Source of the DNA: JAHDWY01 sp964632865
Lineage (GTDB): Bacteria; Hydrogenedentota; Hydrogenedentia; Hydrogenedentales; SLHB01
Direction: 5' to 3'
Length of the DNA stretch: 7,121 nt
Assembly: GCA_964632865.1 (NCBI GenBank)
Contig: CAZWDH010000327.1
Coordinates: forward strand, 1 to 7,121
Both the position numbers and the translations under genes were made by a program. Shown here one piece after another: positions 1 through 6,213 of the stretch. The notes below the pieces were generated by a model. It worked only from the letters and a program-made list of their open reading frames with translations, did not search any database and was not told the origin of the DNA. Positions within the stretch are counted from its first letter, which is position 1. Every line of letters starts with the position of its first letter.

Positions 1-1169
1 TCTTTCAATTCGATTTCCGTCGCCGCCCCGACCTTGAGTACGGCCACGCCGCCGGCGAGCTTCGCGAGACGCTCCTGCAACTTCTCACGATCGTAATCCG
101 ACGTGGTGGACTCGATGGCCTTGCGGATGGTCTCGCAACGGCCCATGATGTCCTTCTTGCTGCCGCCACCTTGCACGATCGTCGTGTGGTCCTTGCTGAT
201 CTCCACACGCTTCGCGCGGCCAAGATCCTTCAGGGTTACGCTCTCGAGCTTCGTGCCGAGTTCCTCGGATAGATACATGCCACCGGTCAGAATCGCGATG
301 TCGCGGAGGATTTCTTTGCGCCGGTCGCCGAAGGCTGGGGCTTTCACCGCCGCGCAGGTCAACACGCCGCGCAGCCGGTTCACCACCAATGCCGCGAGCG
401 CTTCGCCGTCCACATCTTCCGCGATGATTAACAGTGGTTTGCCGCTCTGTGCGATGGCCTGCAGCAAGGGAAGGATGTCCTGCAGCGAGGAGATTTTCTT
501 CTCGTAGCAGAGGATGTAACAATCCTCGAGAACGGCCGTCATGGTTTCGGGCTTCGTGACGAAGTAAGGGGACAGAAATCCGCGGTCGAACTGCATGCCG
601 TCCACGACTTCCAGCTCGCTGACGAGGCCCTTGCCTTCTTCGATGGTCACAACACCATCTTGCCCGACGGCCTCGATGGCGTCGGCGATCATCTTGCCGA
701 TCTCTTCATCGCCGTTCGCGGAGATGGAGGCGACATGGGCGATGTCCTCGCTGTTGCGCACCTTCTTGCTGGCGGCCTTCACGGCGTCCAGCGCGGCGGC
801 CAGCGCCTTTTCCATCCCGCGCTTCAGGTACATGGGGTTCGCGCCGGAAGTGACGTGGCGCATGCCCTGGTGGATCATGTCCTGCGCCAGGACCGTCGCG
901 GTCGTGGTGCCGTCGCCGGCCGTGTCCTGGGTCTTGCTGGCGGCTTCGCGCACCATGCGGGCGCCCATGTTTTCGTAGCCATCTTTCAGTTCAATTTCCT
1001 TCGCGACCGTCACACCGTCTTTGGTGATATTCGGAGCGCCGAAGGACTTTTCAATGACGACGTTGCGACCTTTGGGTCCAAGGGTCGCTTTGACGGCATC
1101 CGCGAGGATGTCGGCTCCGCGCAGGAGCGCGTTGCGGGCTTCCTGATTGAAGGCCATCTGCTTCGCCAT
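1..1169 (-). CDS. groEL: Chaperonin GroEL, 60 kDa (3' end cut by window edge)
   Basis: This is the N-terminal 389 residues of the Hsp60 chaperonin, an ATP-driven cytosolic double-ring folding machine. The family is about 540 residues, so the last quarter lies outside. The protein opens MAKQMAFNQEARNALLRGAD. Visible family motifs are LGPKGRN (30-36), ITKDGVTVAKEI with the nucleotide-pocket Asp at 51, and the ATP-binding AGDGTTTATVLAQ (84-96). The apical domain includes EKKISSLQDILP (223-234) and GKPLLIIAEDVDGEALA (243-259). The window ends just after GGVAVLKVGAATE, shortly before the catalytic Asp equivalent to E. coli Asp398. The usual KAPGFGDRRK reads KAPAFGDRRK (Ala279), a minor variation. 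The ATG at 1167-1169 has AAAGGAG (1179-1185) 9 nt upstream. No groES precedes it, and it has its own CIRCE-controlled promoter. Confidence 0.97.
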   Translation of the reverse strand, partial: MAKQMAFNQEARNALLRGADILADAVKATLGPKGRNVVIEKSFGAPNITKDGVTVAKEIELKDGYENMGARMVREAASKTQDTAGDGTTTATVLAQDMIHQGMRHVTSGANPMYLKRGMEKALAAALDAVKAASKKVRNSEDIAHVASISANGDEEIGKMIADAIEAVGQDGVVTIEEGKGLVSELEVVDGMQFDRGFLSPYFVTKPETMTAVLEDCYILCYEKKISSLQDILPLLQAIAQSGKPLLIIAEDVDGEALAALVVNRLRGVLTCAAVKAPAFGDRRKEILRDIAILTGGMYLSEELGTKLESVTLKDLGRAKRVEISKDHTTIVQGGGSKKDIMGRCETIRKAIESTTSDYDREKLQERLAKLAGGVAVLKVGAATEIELK

Positions 1170-1232
1170 AGCATCTATCTCCTTTACCGGCTTTTGGTTA
1201 TGATTTTGGGGCTGCTTGACTTCCGGAACAAT

Positions 1233-1261
1233 GTTAGCACTCCATACAATCGAGTGCTAAC
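1233..1261 (-). promoter_or_regulatory. CIRCE operator (HrcA binding site)
   Basis: The sequence is a perfect TTAGCACTC-N9-GAGTGCTAA element (1234-1242 and 1252-1260), extended by one further G/C pair on each side to 10-bp arms. It lies 64 nt upstream of the groEL start and at the predicted transcription start. In characterised bacteria HrcA binds this element and represses groE or dnaK transcription until heat shock. The match to consensus is exact, so assignment is very secure. That an hrcA gene exists elsewhere in the genome is inferred. Confidence 0.97.
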
Positions 1262-1269
1262 AGCCCGCC

Positions 1270-1298
1270 ATGGTACCATAACCCCATCCCCCTGTCAA
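1270..1298 (-). promoter_or_regulatory. Sigma70-type promoter of groEL
   Basis: On the minus strand a consensus -35 TTGACA (1293-1298) is followed after exactly 17 bp by TACCAT (1270-1275), which matches four of six -10 positions. Transcription would start near 1262-1264, so the CIRCE element would cover the start site, the classical arrangement for HrcA repression. The resulting leader is about 95 nt. The -35 is unambiguous; the -10 is weaker. Confidence 0.75.
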
Positions 1299-1359
1299 GT
1301 ATCCGTCCTGTAAGGAGTAGCATTCGATAGATGACGCCTAGACCCTTTAGGCCCGCCGC

Positions 1360-1384
1360 AGGTCCAAGAGGTCCAGTCAGGTCC
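1360..1384 (-). repeat. Three short direct repeats, AGGTCC / GGACCT
   Basis: AGGTCC occurs on the plus strand at 1360-1365, 1369-1374 and 1379-1384, that is every 9-10 bp, in the gap between the TlpA-like gene and the groEL promoter. On the minus strand it reads GGACCT-GACT-GGACCT-CTT-GGACCT immediately after the TlpA-like stop codon. No T-run accompanies it, so it is not a standard terminator. A 5-bp hairpin, GCCTA-N7-TAGGC, lies next to it at about 1337-1353. The function is unknown. Confidence 0.5.
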
Positions 1385-1389
1385 GTCCC

Positions 1390-2019
1390 TTAGCCCGCCG
1401 CCAGCACTCCCGCCACCGCCGATTCCAACTCCCCGGGTTTGATCTCCTCAAACCAGTGCTTTACCAGCTTGCGTTCACGGTCGAACAGGAAGGTCGCCGG
1501 TAGAGCGCCGTCCCACCCGGTCTCCTCTACACCCAGCATCCCGGCGAGTATCAAGGGGTCGGGGTCCTCGAAATCGAGAGCGTAGACCGGAAAAGGCAGG
1601 TTGTGTTCCTTCACGAAAGGCACGACCGCTTCGTCAATGAACCGCGGACCGTCTGCCGAAAGACTGAGAAACGCAGTGGACTCCGAGTTCATCCCGTTGT
1701 AGAAGGCGGTGAGATGGGGCATCTCGGCTATGCAGGGCAAACACCACGTGGCCCAGAGATTCACGACAAGCACCTTGCCGCCGGTTTCGTCAAGCAGCGT
1801 TTCTGTCTTGGCCTTGTCGACCCGCGTCACGCCGGGATCTTCGTTATCGGGTGCGTCAGAGCTCTTGGATTCCGGAGTTTCCACGGACGTGTCTGTCTGT
1901 GAGGGATCGGCCACTTCCGTTTGCGGCGACGGCTCGGCGTTTTCTGCCGGGTCCGAGAATCCGCACCCTGCGAAGCCAAGCGATAGGGCGATGAGAAAGG
2001 CCAGCGGCAGGCGCCTCAT
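1390..2019 (-). CDS. TlpA/ResA-like thioredoxin-fold lipoprotein
   Basis: This is a predicted membrane-anchored thiol-disulfide oxidoreductase of the TlpA/ResA group, acting outside the cytoplasm. From the ATG at 2017-2019 the protein has 209 residues and opens MRRLPLAFLIALSLGFAGC, a basic n-region, hydrophobic core and lipobox with Cys19 as the lipidated residue. A Pro/Ser/Thr/Asp/Glu-rich linker (about 20-63) follows, then the thioredoxin fold with LWATWCLPC (redox Cys93 and Cys96) and the cis-Pro loop ALPATFLFD (Pro174). A GTG at 2071-2073, only 3 nt after the upstream redoxin stop, would add 18 residues ahead of the signal peptide. Neither start has a clear Shine-Dalgarno, so the choice rests on the signal peptide. 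Typical roles are keeping cytochrome c or other exported thiols reduced. The actual partner cannot be read from the sequence. Confidence 0.88.
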   Translation of the reverse strand: MRRLPLAFLIALSLGFAGCGFSDPAENAEPSPQTEVADPSQTDTSVETPESKSSDAPDNEDPGVTRVDKAKTETLLDETGGKVLVVNLWATWCLPCIAEMPHLTAFYNGMNSESTAFLSLSADGPRFIDEAVVPFVKEHNLPFPVYALDFEDPDPLILAGMLGVEETGWDGALPATFLFDRERKLVKHWFEEIKPGELESAVAGVLAAG

Positions 2020-2076
2020 CCGTTGGGAAAAAGCGCCTGCCGGAATTGGAAAACGGGCGATAAATGGTGCCACGGC

Positions 2077-2709
2077 TTAGCTGGCCCGCTTGATGCCACA
2101 GCCGTATGCGCTCTTGGACGGCGTGCTGACGGGTTTGCCGGCAAGCACCTCATCCAGCGCGTTCTTTACGTAGTTCACATATTCGGGATCGTCGGTTTTC
2201 TTCTGGTTGTCGATGGCCCCGTGGTACACGAGCTTGCCGTCCTTGTCCTTGATGTAGATTTCCGGCGTGCGCGTCGCGCCCATGGTATCCGCGTACTTGT
2301 TCATTTCATCCTTCAGTACGGGAAAAGGAAGCTTCTTGCCGGTTTCGTTCTTGGACGTCGCGTACTCTTCAATATCGCTCGTCTTGTTGTTCTTGTCCGC
2401 GTCAACGCTCAGGAAGACCACGCCGTCATCTTTGTACTCTTGCATGAGATTGGCGTAGATGGGATCGGCAGCCCGGGAGTAGGGACAACCCTGAGACGTA
2501 AATGACAAGACAACCACCTTATCTTTGTACTGATCGAGCGAATGGGAGTTGCCTTCGTAGTCGGACATGCTGAACGACGGGAAATCCGATCCGATCGCCG
2601 GCGGGTCGGCCACGTCGGCCAGCGCCATCTCGTTCATCATGAAGGCCACTCCGCCGACCCCCACACACGCGCACAGGGTCGCTACGCCGAGCATTGCTTT
2701 CGTCTTCAT
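2077..2709 (-). CDS. Exported redoxin / peroxiredoxin-like protein with CPYS site
   Basis: A 210-residue thioredoxin-fold protein of the AhpC/TSA-redoxin type, probably exported. It starts MKTKAMLGVATLCACVGVGG, a signal sequence with a likely cleavage after MALA (residue 31). The domain begins PPAIGSDFPSFSMSDYEG and shows VVVLSFTSQGCPYSR, in which Cys75 occupies the first thioredoxin cysteine position and Ser78 the second. GATRTPEIYI gives the cis-Pro loop (Pro149). The tail ends YGCGIKRAS with a lone Cys204 that could act as resolving cysteine. The ATG at 2707-2709 is preferred over the GTG at 2713-2715 because AAGGAGGG (2718-2725) is spaced about 9 nt from it and only 3 nt from the GTG. It is followed closely by the TlpA-like gene, which suggests one transcript. 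The substrate, whether peroxide or protein disulfide, is not decided by sequence. Confidence 0.85.
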   Translation of the reverse strand: MKTKAMLGVATLCACVGVGGVAFMMNEMALADVADPPAIGSDFPSFSMSDYEGNSHSLDQYKDKVVVLSFTSQGCPYSRAADPIYANLMQEYKDDGVVFLSVDADKNNKTSDIEEYATSKNETGKKLPFPVLKDEMNKYADTMGATRTPEIYIKDKDGKLVYHGAIDNQKKTDDPEYVNYVKNALDEVLAGKPVSTPSKSAYGCGIKRAS

Positions 2710-2717
2710 CCGCACAG

Positions 2718-2725
2718 CCCTCCTT
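2718..2725 (-). promoter_or_regulatory. Ribosome binding site deciding the redoxin start
   Basis: AAGGAGGG on the minus strand leaves 9 nt between GGAGG and the ATG at 2709, against 3 nt to the in-frame GTG at 2715. This favours the ATG. I saw no convincing promoter or terminator in the rest of the 190-bp gap up to 2899. Confidence 0.7.
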
Positions 2726-2899
2726 CGATTGACAGAGTTTCATCCACACCTTGCACACACGGGAACTTGTAGAGAATGAACAACGCGAATCGGGCGTTTC
2801 TGCCCAAATCGACGCCGAACTCAACTGGCGAGTGGACCCGCCGCACGTCGCGGTCCAGCAGTTTTATTCGCGGGCAAGGCGAAAACCTGTCACGACCGA

Positions 2900-4225
2900 T
2901 CAATCATCCAGTCGGATGACCTGGAGCTGGGAAGGTTCCGGCCAGGGCGGGTCCCGGGGCTTATCCCGGTTCTGCCCAAGGGTTTCCCAGCGAAGGACGT
3001 AACGCCCGTCCGGCGCGCTGCCGAGGTCGCTCGCCCACTTCACCGACATACCAGGAAAATTCGAGCGGACAGCCCTCAACTCAGAAGGCGTCTTGTTCTC
3101 TGCCTTCAAGGTTTCCTTGATTTGCAGCGTTTCCTCATCCAAAACCCAGACGCCACTCCCTTCCTGCTTGCTGCGAAACGCCTGAGTCAGACCAGTTTCT
3201 CCGTCGTGGACGACGGGACTTACGCCGATTTCGAAGCCAATGGATCCCCCGCCGGAGAACTCCCAGCGAAAGTCCCAGTCGCTGGTTTGATACACGACCC
3301 AGCGGTCACCCTCGAACCGTGCATTGTAAATCTGCGTGTTTCCGCCCTCGTCGAACTTGTGGTACGACACAACGGGGCGGTTCATACTGTCGAAGCCGAT
3401 GCGCGTGTTGCCATTGATGATTCCGCCGCCCGCAGGCACCGGATCGACCGTGTCCGCCGTTTCCAGTGTAATCGGCAGCGTCAATGGCTCACCGCCGGCA
3501 GTTTCCCAGTGGACGAGGTCCGTGCTGCGCGCGTAGCCGGGATCGTGGTTCGTTGCGCAATCCGGCGTGTCCCGCCAGACCCAGCACAGGTGGTAGTACC
3601 CGTCCGGGCCGACCATGGGTCCAACGGGATAGGCGTTCATGAGCCCCTCGCCATCGAGGAGCGGCTGGTCCAGCAACCGGCGCCACTCGTGGGTGTCCAC
3701 GTCGTAGACGTTGTAAATCTGGTTCCCTGAACCGCTGGAACCGTCCCGATAGGTGAACACCAGAGCCCCGTCCGGCGCGTCAAAAAAGCGGGGATATGTC
3801 ACCCGCTCCTCGTCTTTTCCTGTCATAGCCGGAATTCGCTCCAAGGTTTCGATGTTTCCGGCTGCAAGAGTTCGGAAGTAGACCAGGGGTTTAACGTGCA
3901 TGTTGCCGGACACGTGGAGGTGACCGGCCTCATCCAGGGCCATGGTGACGGAGTTGTGGCTGTCCCACGCGACGGTTTCAGGAAGCACCTTGTATTGCCA
4001 ATCGCTTCCGCCGAGCGTCCGTGATGCAACCGTCATCCGTCTTTCGGAATCATAGTAGGCGACGTATTGGGTGTCTCCGGCGGTAAGTAGCGAAAACCCC
4101 ACCGGATGGCCGGACCAGACCAGGGCCACGTCCGAAACTTCGGCCACGGTCTCGGCGTCTGATACAGAGAGGGTTATGGCAGCCGAACAGGCTAGCGAGA
4201 CGAGACAAAGCTGAAATCTTCGCAA
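2900..4225 (-). CDS. Exported BNR_4-type propeller protein, possible polysaccharide lyase
   Basis: A 441-residue secreted protein of the BNR repeat-containing group (Pfam BNR_4 as I recall it), expected to form a beta-propeller. From the TTG at 4223-4225 it starts with (M)RRFQLCLVSLACSAAITLSV, a signal peptide with likely cleavage after SDA (about residue 24). Family-typical stretches are WDSHNSVTMALDEAGHLHVS (87-106), GNMHVKPLVYFRT (107-119), TYPRF (143-147), TYRDGSSGSGNQIYNVYD (158-175), NGNTRIGFDS (271-280), VSYHKFDEGGNTQIYNARF (286-304) and DFRWEFSGGGSIG (318-330). His90, His110, Tyr144 and Arg160 stand where I would expect the catalytic His/His/Tyr/Arg set of PL24/PL25 ulvan lyases. Family members may also only bind glycans. 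An ATG at 4343-4345 would extend it by 40 residues, but these do not resemble a leader and the strong RBS supports TTG. The gene diverges from the desaturase. Confidence 0.85.
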   Translation of the reverse strand: MRRFQLCLVSLACSAAITLSVSDAETVAEVSDVALVWSGHPVGFSLLTAGDTQYVAYYDSERRMTVASRTLGGSDWQYKVLPETVAWDSHNSVTMALDEAGHLHVSGNMHVKPLVYFRTLAAGNIETLERIPAMTGKDEERVTYPRFFDAPDGALVFTYRDGSSGSGNQIYNVYDVDTHEWRRLLDQPLLDGEGLMNAYPVGPMVGPDGYYHLCWVWRDTPDCATNHDPGYARSTDLVHWETAGGEPLTLPITLETADTVDPVPAGGGIINGNTRIGFDSMNRPVVSYHKFDEGGNTQIYNARFEGDRWVVYQTSDWDFRWEFSGGGSIGFEIGVSPVVHDGETGLTQAFRSKQEGSGVWVLDEETLQIKETLKAENKTPSELRAVRSNFPGMSVKWASDLGSAPDGRYVLRWETLGQNRDKPRDPPWPEPSQLQVIRLDD

Positions 4226-4234
4226 GATCGAAAT

Positions 4235-4241
4235 CCTCCTT
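4235..4241 (-). promoter_or_regulatory. Ribosome binding site for the TTG start of the propeller gene
   Basis: On the minus strand AAGGAGG lies so that GGAGG ends 9 nt before the TTG at 4225, an ideal spacing. The signal peptide begins directly at this TTG. Both facts make TTG the start rather than the in-frame ATG 120 nt upstream. Confidence 0.8.
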
Positions 4242-4246
4242 GACTG

Positions 4247-4313
4247 AGTATACAAACAGGGACCCCCGGGAGTCAGGTTTTGCCGGGAAAATCGACGCGA
4301 GATTTTGTATACT
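4247..4313. promoter_or_regulatory. 10-bp inverted repeat with TATACT boxes in a divergent promoter region
   Basis: AGTATACAAA (4247-4256) and its exact complement-reverse TTTGTATACT (4304-4313) flank 47 bp. Each arm contains TATACT, a five-of-six match to the sigma70 -10 box, pointing outwards towards the divergent genes. Good -35 boxes at 17 bp are not evident: CTGACT at 18 bp for the minus strand is the best. The minus-strand box would also start transcription almost on the RBS. The arms may therefore be operator half-sites as well as, or instead of, -10 boxes. Between them lies a near-palindrome, GACCCCCGGGAGTC (4261-4274, six of seven pairs). Confidence 0.45.
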
Positions 4314-4320
4314 AGCGTCT

Positions 4321-4434
4321 GAGCGAGTGCAGTGCGCTCATGCAAGGCAAGTAGCAGCGGGAGCCGGATCGAACCCAGTCGTGGGTATATCCACGTCCCC
4401 GTCGAATCGCGGATACATCGCCGCCAACGCGGCG
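4321..4434 (+). other. Structured leader upstream of the desaturase
   Basis: If transcription starts about 7 nt after the TATACT at 4308-4313, the desaturase has a leader of roughly 170 nt. It holds three short perfect hairpins: GAGCG-N9-CGCTC (4321-4339), CGTGG-GTATAT-CCACG (4380-4395) and CGCCGC-CAAC-GCGGCG (4419-4434). None has a U-run, so none is a standard terminator. I recognise no known riboswitch. Any regulatory role is inference. Confidence 0.3.
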
Positions 4435-4488
4435 GAGCTGGACCGTTGAGTCTCGTTCGCGTTATCAGGAGAAAGGAACTTCCAAATC

Positions 4489-5415
4489 ATGGCACTTCTA
4501 CCGTCTTGGGTCACCCGTCGGCATGTCAAGTACGGGACCATCGCGGTCATCGGATTAATTCACGCGGCCGCGTTTGCCGCCCCGTTTACCTTCAGCTGGA
4601 CTGGACTCGTCCTGTGCCTTGTATTGTTCTGGGTAACCGGCGGCTTGGGCATCACCTTGTGTTTTCACCGGTTGTTGACCCATCGCAGCTACAAGACGCC
4701 GAAGGTGGTCGAGTATTTCCTGACCCTGTGCGGTTGTCTTGCGCTCCAGGGCGGCCCGATCACCTGGGTAGCGACGCATCGCGTACACCACAAAGAATCC
4801 GATGAGGCGCCGGACCCCCACACGCCGGTGGTCGAGAACTTCCTGTGGGCCCACATCCTGTGGAACTTCTTCGACGATCCGAAGCTCGACTCGTATGACA
4901 AGTGCAAGAAATTCGCTAAGGATCTCGACAAGGACCCGATGCAGCGCTTCTTCAACAAAGCCTTCTTCCCCATCTACCTGGCTGGCGCCGCCATTCTCTA
5001 CGCCATCGGTCACGCCGTCGGCGGTTGGGAGTTGGGGCTATCCTTCGTCGTTTGGGGCGTCGCCCTTCGCACCGTGCTCGTATGGCACTCGACCTGGCTC
5101 GTCAATTCCGCCACGCATCTCTGGGGCTATTCCAACTACAAGACCACCGACAACAGCCGGAACACCTGGTGGGTCGCACTCATCACCTTCGGTGAAGGCT
5201 GGCACAACAACCATCACGCCGATCAGCGCTCCGCCGCCCACGGCCATAAGTGGTGGGAATTCGACATGACGTATTGGACCATCAAGGCTATGCAATGGGT
5301 CGGTCTCGCCAAAGACGTGGTCCACCCCGGCCGCCTGAGCCAAATCCGCGCCAAGGTCGGACTCGACGAAGCCCTGCCCATCGAACAGGACGAACCGGAG
5401 ACGGTCGAAGTCTAA
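4489..5415 (+). CDS. Delta-9-type membrane fatty acid (acyl-CoA/acyl-lipid) desaturase
   Basis: A 308-residue integral-membrane di-iron desaturase that inserts a double bond into long acyl chains, most likely at delta-9, using O2 and an electron donor, and so adjusts membrane fluidity. All three histidine boxes are intact: HRLLTH (60-65), HRVHH (97-101) and HNNHH (239-243, in GEGWHNNHH), plus NSATHLWG with His210, the extra ligand of the SCD/DesC subfamily. Hydrophobic segments lie around residues 14-33, 37-58, 73-92, 160-178 and 182-200, with the boxes facing the cytosol as in the family. The length is normal for bacterial DesC-type enzymes, with no fused cytochrome b5 domain. The ATG at 4489 has AAAGGA (4472-4477) upstream. 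The gene is alone on its strand and ends in a strong terminator, so it appears monocistronic. Regiospecificity cannot be read from the sequence. Confidence 0.93.
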   Translation: MALLPSWVTRRHVKYGTIAVIGLIHAAAFAAPFTFSWTGLVLCLVLFWVTGGLGITLCFHRLLTHRSYKTPKVVEYFLTLCGCLALQGGPITWVATHRVHHKESDEAPDPHTPVVENFLWAHILWNFFDDPKLDSYDKCKKFAKDLDKDPMQRFFNKAFFPIYLAGAAILYAIGHAVGGWELGLSFVVWGVALRTVLVWHSTWLVNSATHLWGYSNYKTTDNSRNTWWVALITFGEGWHNNHHADQRSAAHGHKWWEFDMTYWTIKAMQWVGLAKDVVHPGRLSQIRAKVGLDEALPIEQDEPETVEV

Positions 5416-5448
5416 AGGTTTCTTATCCTGACATAGTCACTCAAATCC

Positions 5449-5475
5449 AAACGCCCGGCTTCGGCCGGGCGTTTT
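5449..5475 (+). terminator. Rho-independent terminator, probably bidirectional
   Basis: A perfect 9-bp stem ACGCCCGGC-TTCG-GCCGGGCGT (5451-5472) with the very stable UUCG loop is followed by TTTT and extended by flanking A/T pairs. It lies 33 nt after the desaturase stop. On the minus strand the same stem is followed by TTTGGATTTG, so it may also end the convergent aat transcript, whose stop is at 5509. Confidence 0.9.
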
Positions 5476-5508
5476 GCTTCTGTGCCGGTCACTCGAACCT
5501 TCTGGCAA

Positions 5509-6198
5509 CTACGATACTTCAAGCTCCCATCTGCCGCATCGAGTGGGCGCGTTCAACCCATCGCACAGCAGCGTGAGAAACTGCTTCCGTGCAACCTCTT
5601 TCGCGCCGAAGCGGGCGAGGTGGGGCGTGTGCATCTGGCAATCGACGAAGTGGAAGTCCCACGCTGCGACCTGCCGGACCAGCCGGACGAAGGCGACCTT
5701 GCTCGCGTCGGTGGCGAGGGAGAACATGGACTCGCCGAAGAAGCATGCGCCCAGCGACACGCCGTACAAGCCGCCTGCCAACGCGCCGTCTTTCCAGCAT
5801 TCCACGGAATGGGCGTAGCCGGCGTCGTGCAGCGCGCAGTAGGCCGACTCCATCTCTCGCGTAATCCAGGTGCCGTCCCGGCGCGGTCCGCGCGCTTCGG
5901 CACAGGCCTGAATCACGGAGGAAAACGCCGTGTCCATGGTCACCGTGAACTCACCCTTCTTCAGCACCCGCTCCAGGCTGCGCGACACGTGAAGTTCATC
6001 AGGAAACAAGACCATCCTCGGGTCCGGCGACCACCACAGTAGCGGATCGCCTTCGGAGTACCACGGGAAGATTCCGGACCGGTACGCCAGCAGGAGCCGC
6101 TCCACGGAGAGGTCGCCGCCCACTGCCAGCAGACCGTCCTCGATGGCCAAGTGCGGTGGCGGGAACACGAGATCGTCGGTTAAACGAAAGAGCGGCAT
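5509..6198 (-). CDS. aat: Leucyl/phenylalanyl-tRNA--protein transferase
   Basis: A cytosolic enzyme that transfers Leu or Phe from its tRNA to proteins with N-terminal Arg or Lys, creating primary N-degrons for ClpS/ClpAP. The 229 residues match the family size. Visible motifs are GLLAVGGDLS (22-31), YRSGIFPWY (39-47), LWWSPDPR (54-61), GTWITREM (109-116), AYCALHDAGYAHSVE (119-133), GGLYGV (142-147), FFGESMFS (153-160), ASK (165-167) and VDCQ (185-188), with Asp186 and Gln188 at the catalytic positions known for E. coli Aat. The ATG at 6196-6198 gives the usual N-terminus, but no Shine-Dalgarno precedes it; the upstream bases on the minus strand read CATCCCCCCT. It lies downstream of clpA on the same strand, separated by 221 bp that carry a large inverted repeat. 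Confidence 0.95.
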   Translation of the reverse strand: MPLFRLTDDLVFPPPHLAIEDGLLAVGGDLSVERLLLAYRSGIFPWYSEGDPLLWWSPDPRMVLFPDELHVSRSLERVLKKGEFTVTMDTAFSSVIQACAEARGPRRDGTWITREMESAYCALHDAGYAHSVECWKDGALAGGLYGVSLGACFFGESMFSLATDASKVAFVRLVRQVAAWDFHFVDCQMHTPHLARFGAKEVARKQFLTLLCDGLNAPTRCGRWELEVS

Positions 6199-6213
6199 AG
6201 GGGGGATGAAATA

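Noticed and set aside
660..1313. Long plus-strand open frame of 217 codons opposite groEL
   Set aside because: It is antisense to a perfectly conserved GroEL and crosses the CIRCE and promoter region; the composition is that of a GC-rich shadow frame.
2706..2903. Minus-strand 65-codon frame in the gap between propeller and redoxin genes, and a TTCGC-N7-GCGAA hairpin inside it
   Set aside because: The frame overlaps the redoxin start and has no RBS or domain. The hairpin has only 5 bp and no T-run on either strand, so it does not qualify as a terminator.
4366..4407. tRNA or tmRNA-like words on the minus strand: ATTCGACGGG (4398-4407) and GGTTCGATCC (4366-4375)
   Set aside because: ATTCGACGGG resembles the tmRNA 5' end and GGTTCGATCC a T-loop, but the T-arm does not pair properly, no matching acceptor stem or CCA end is found, and there is no room for a tag reading frame. 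Chance similarity is likelier.
4240..4449. Plus-strand open frame of 69 codons upstream of the desaturase
   Set aside because: There is no good RBS, it covers the divergent promoter and hairpins, and the peptide has no recognisable domain.
4555..5013. Minus-strand open frame of 152 codons opposite the desaturase
   Set aside because: The plus strand encodes an intact desaturase with all histidine boxes; the opposite frame is a codon-bias shadow.
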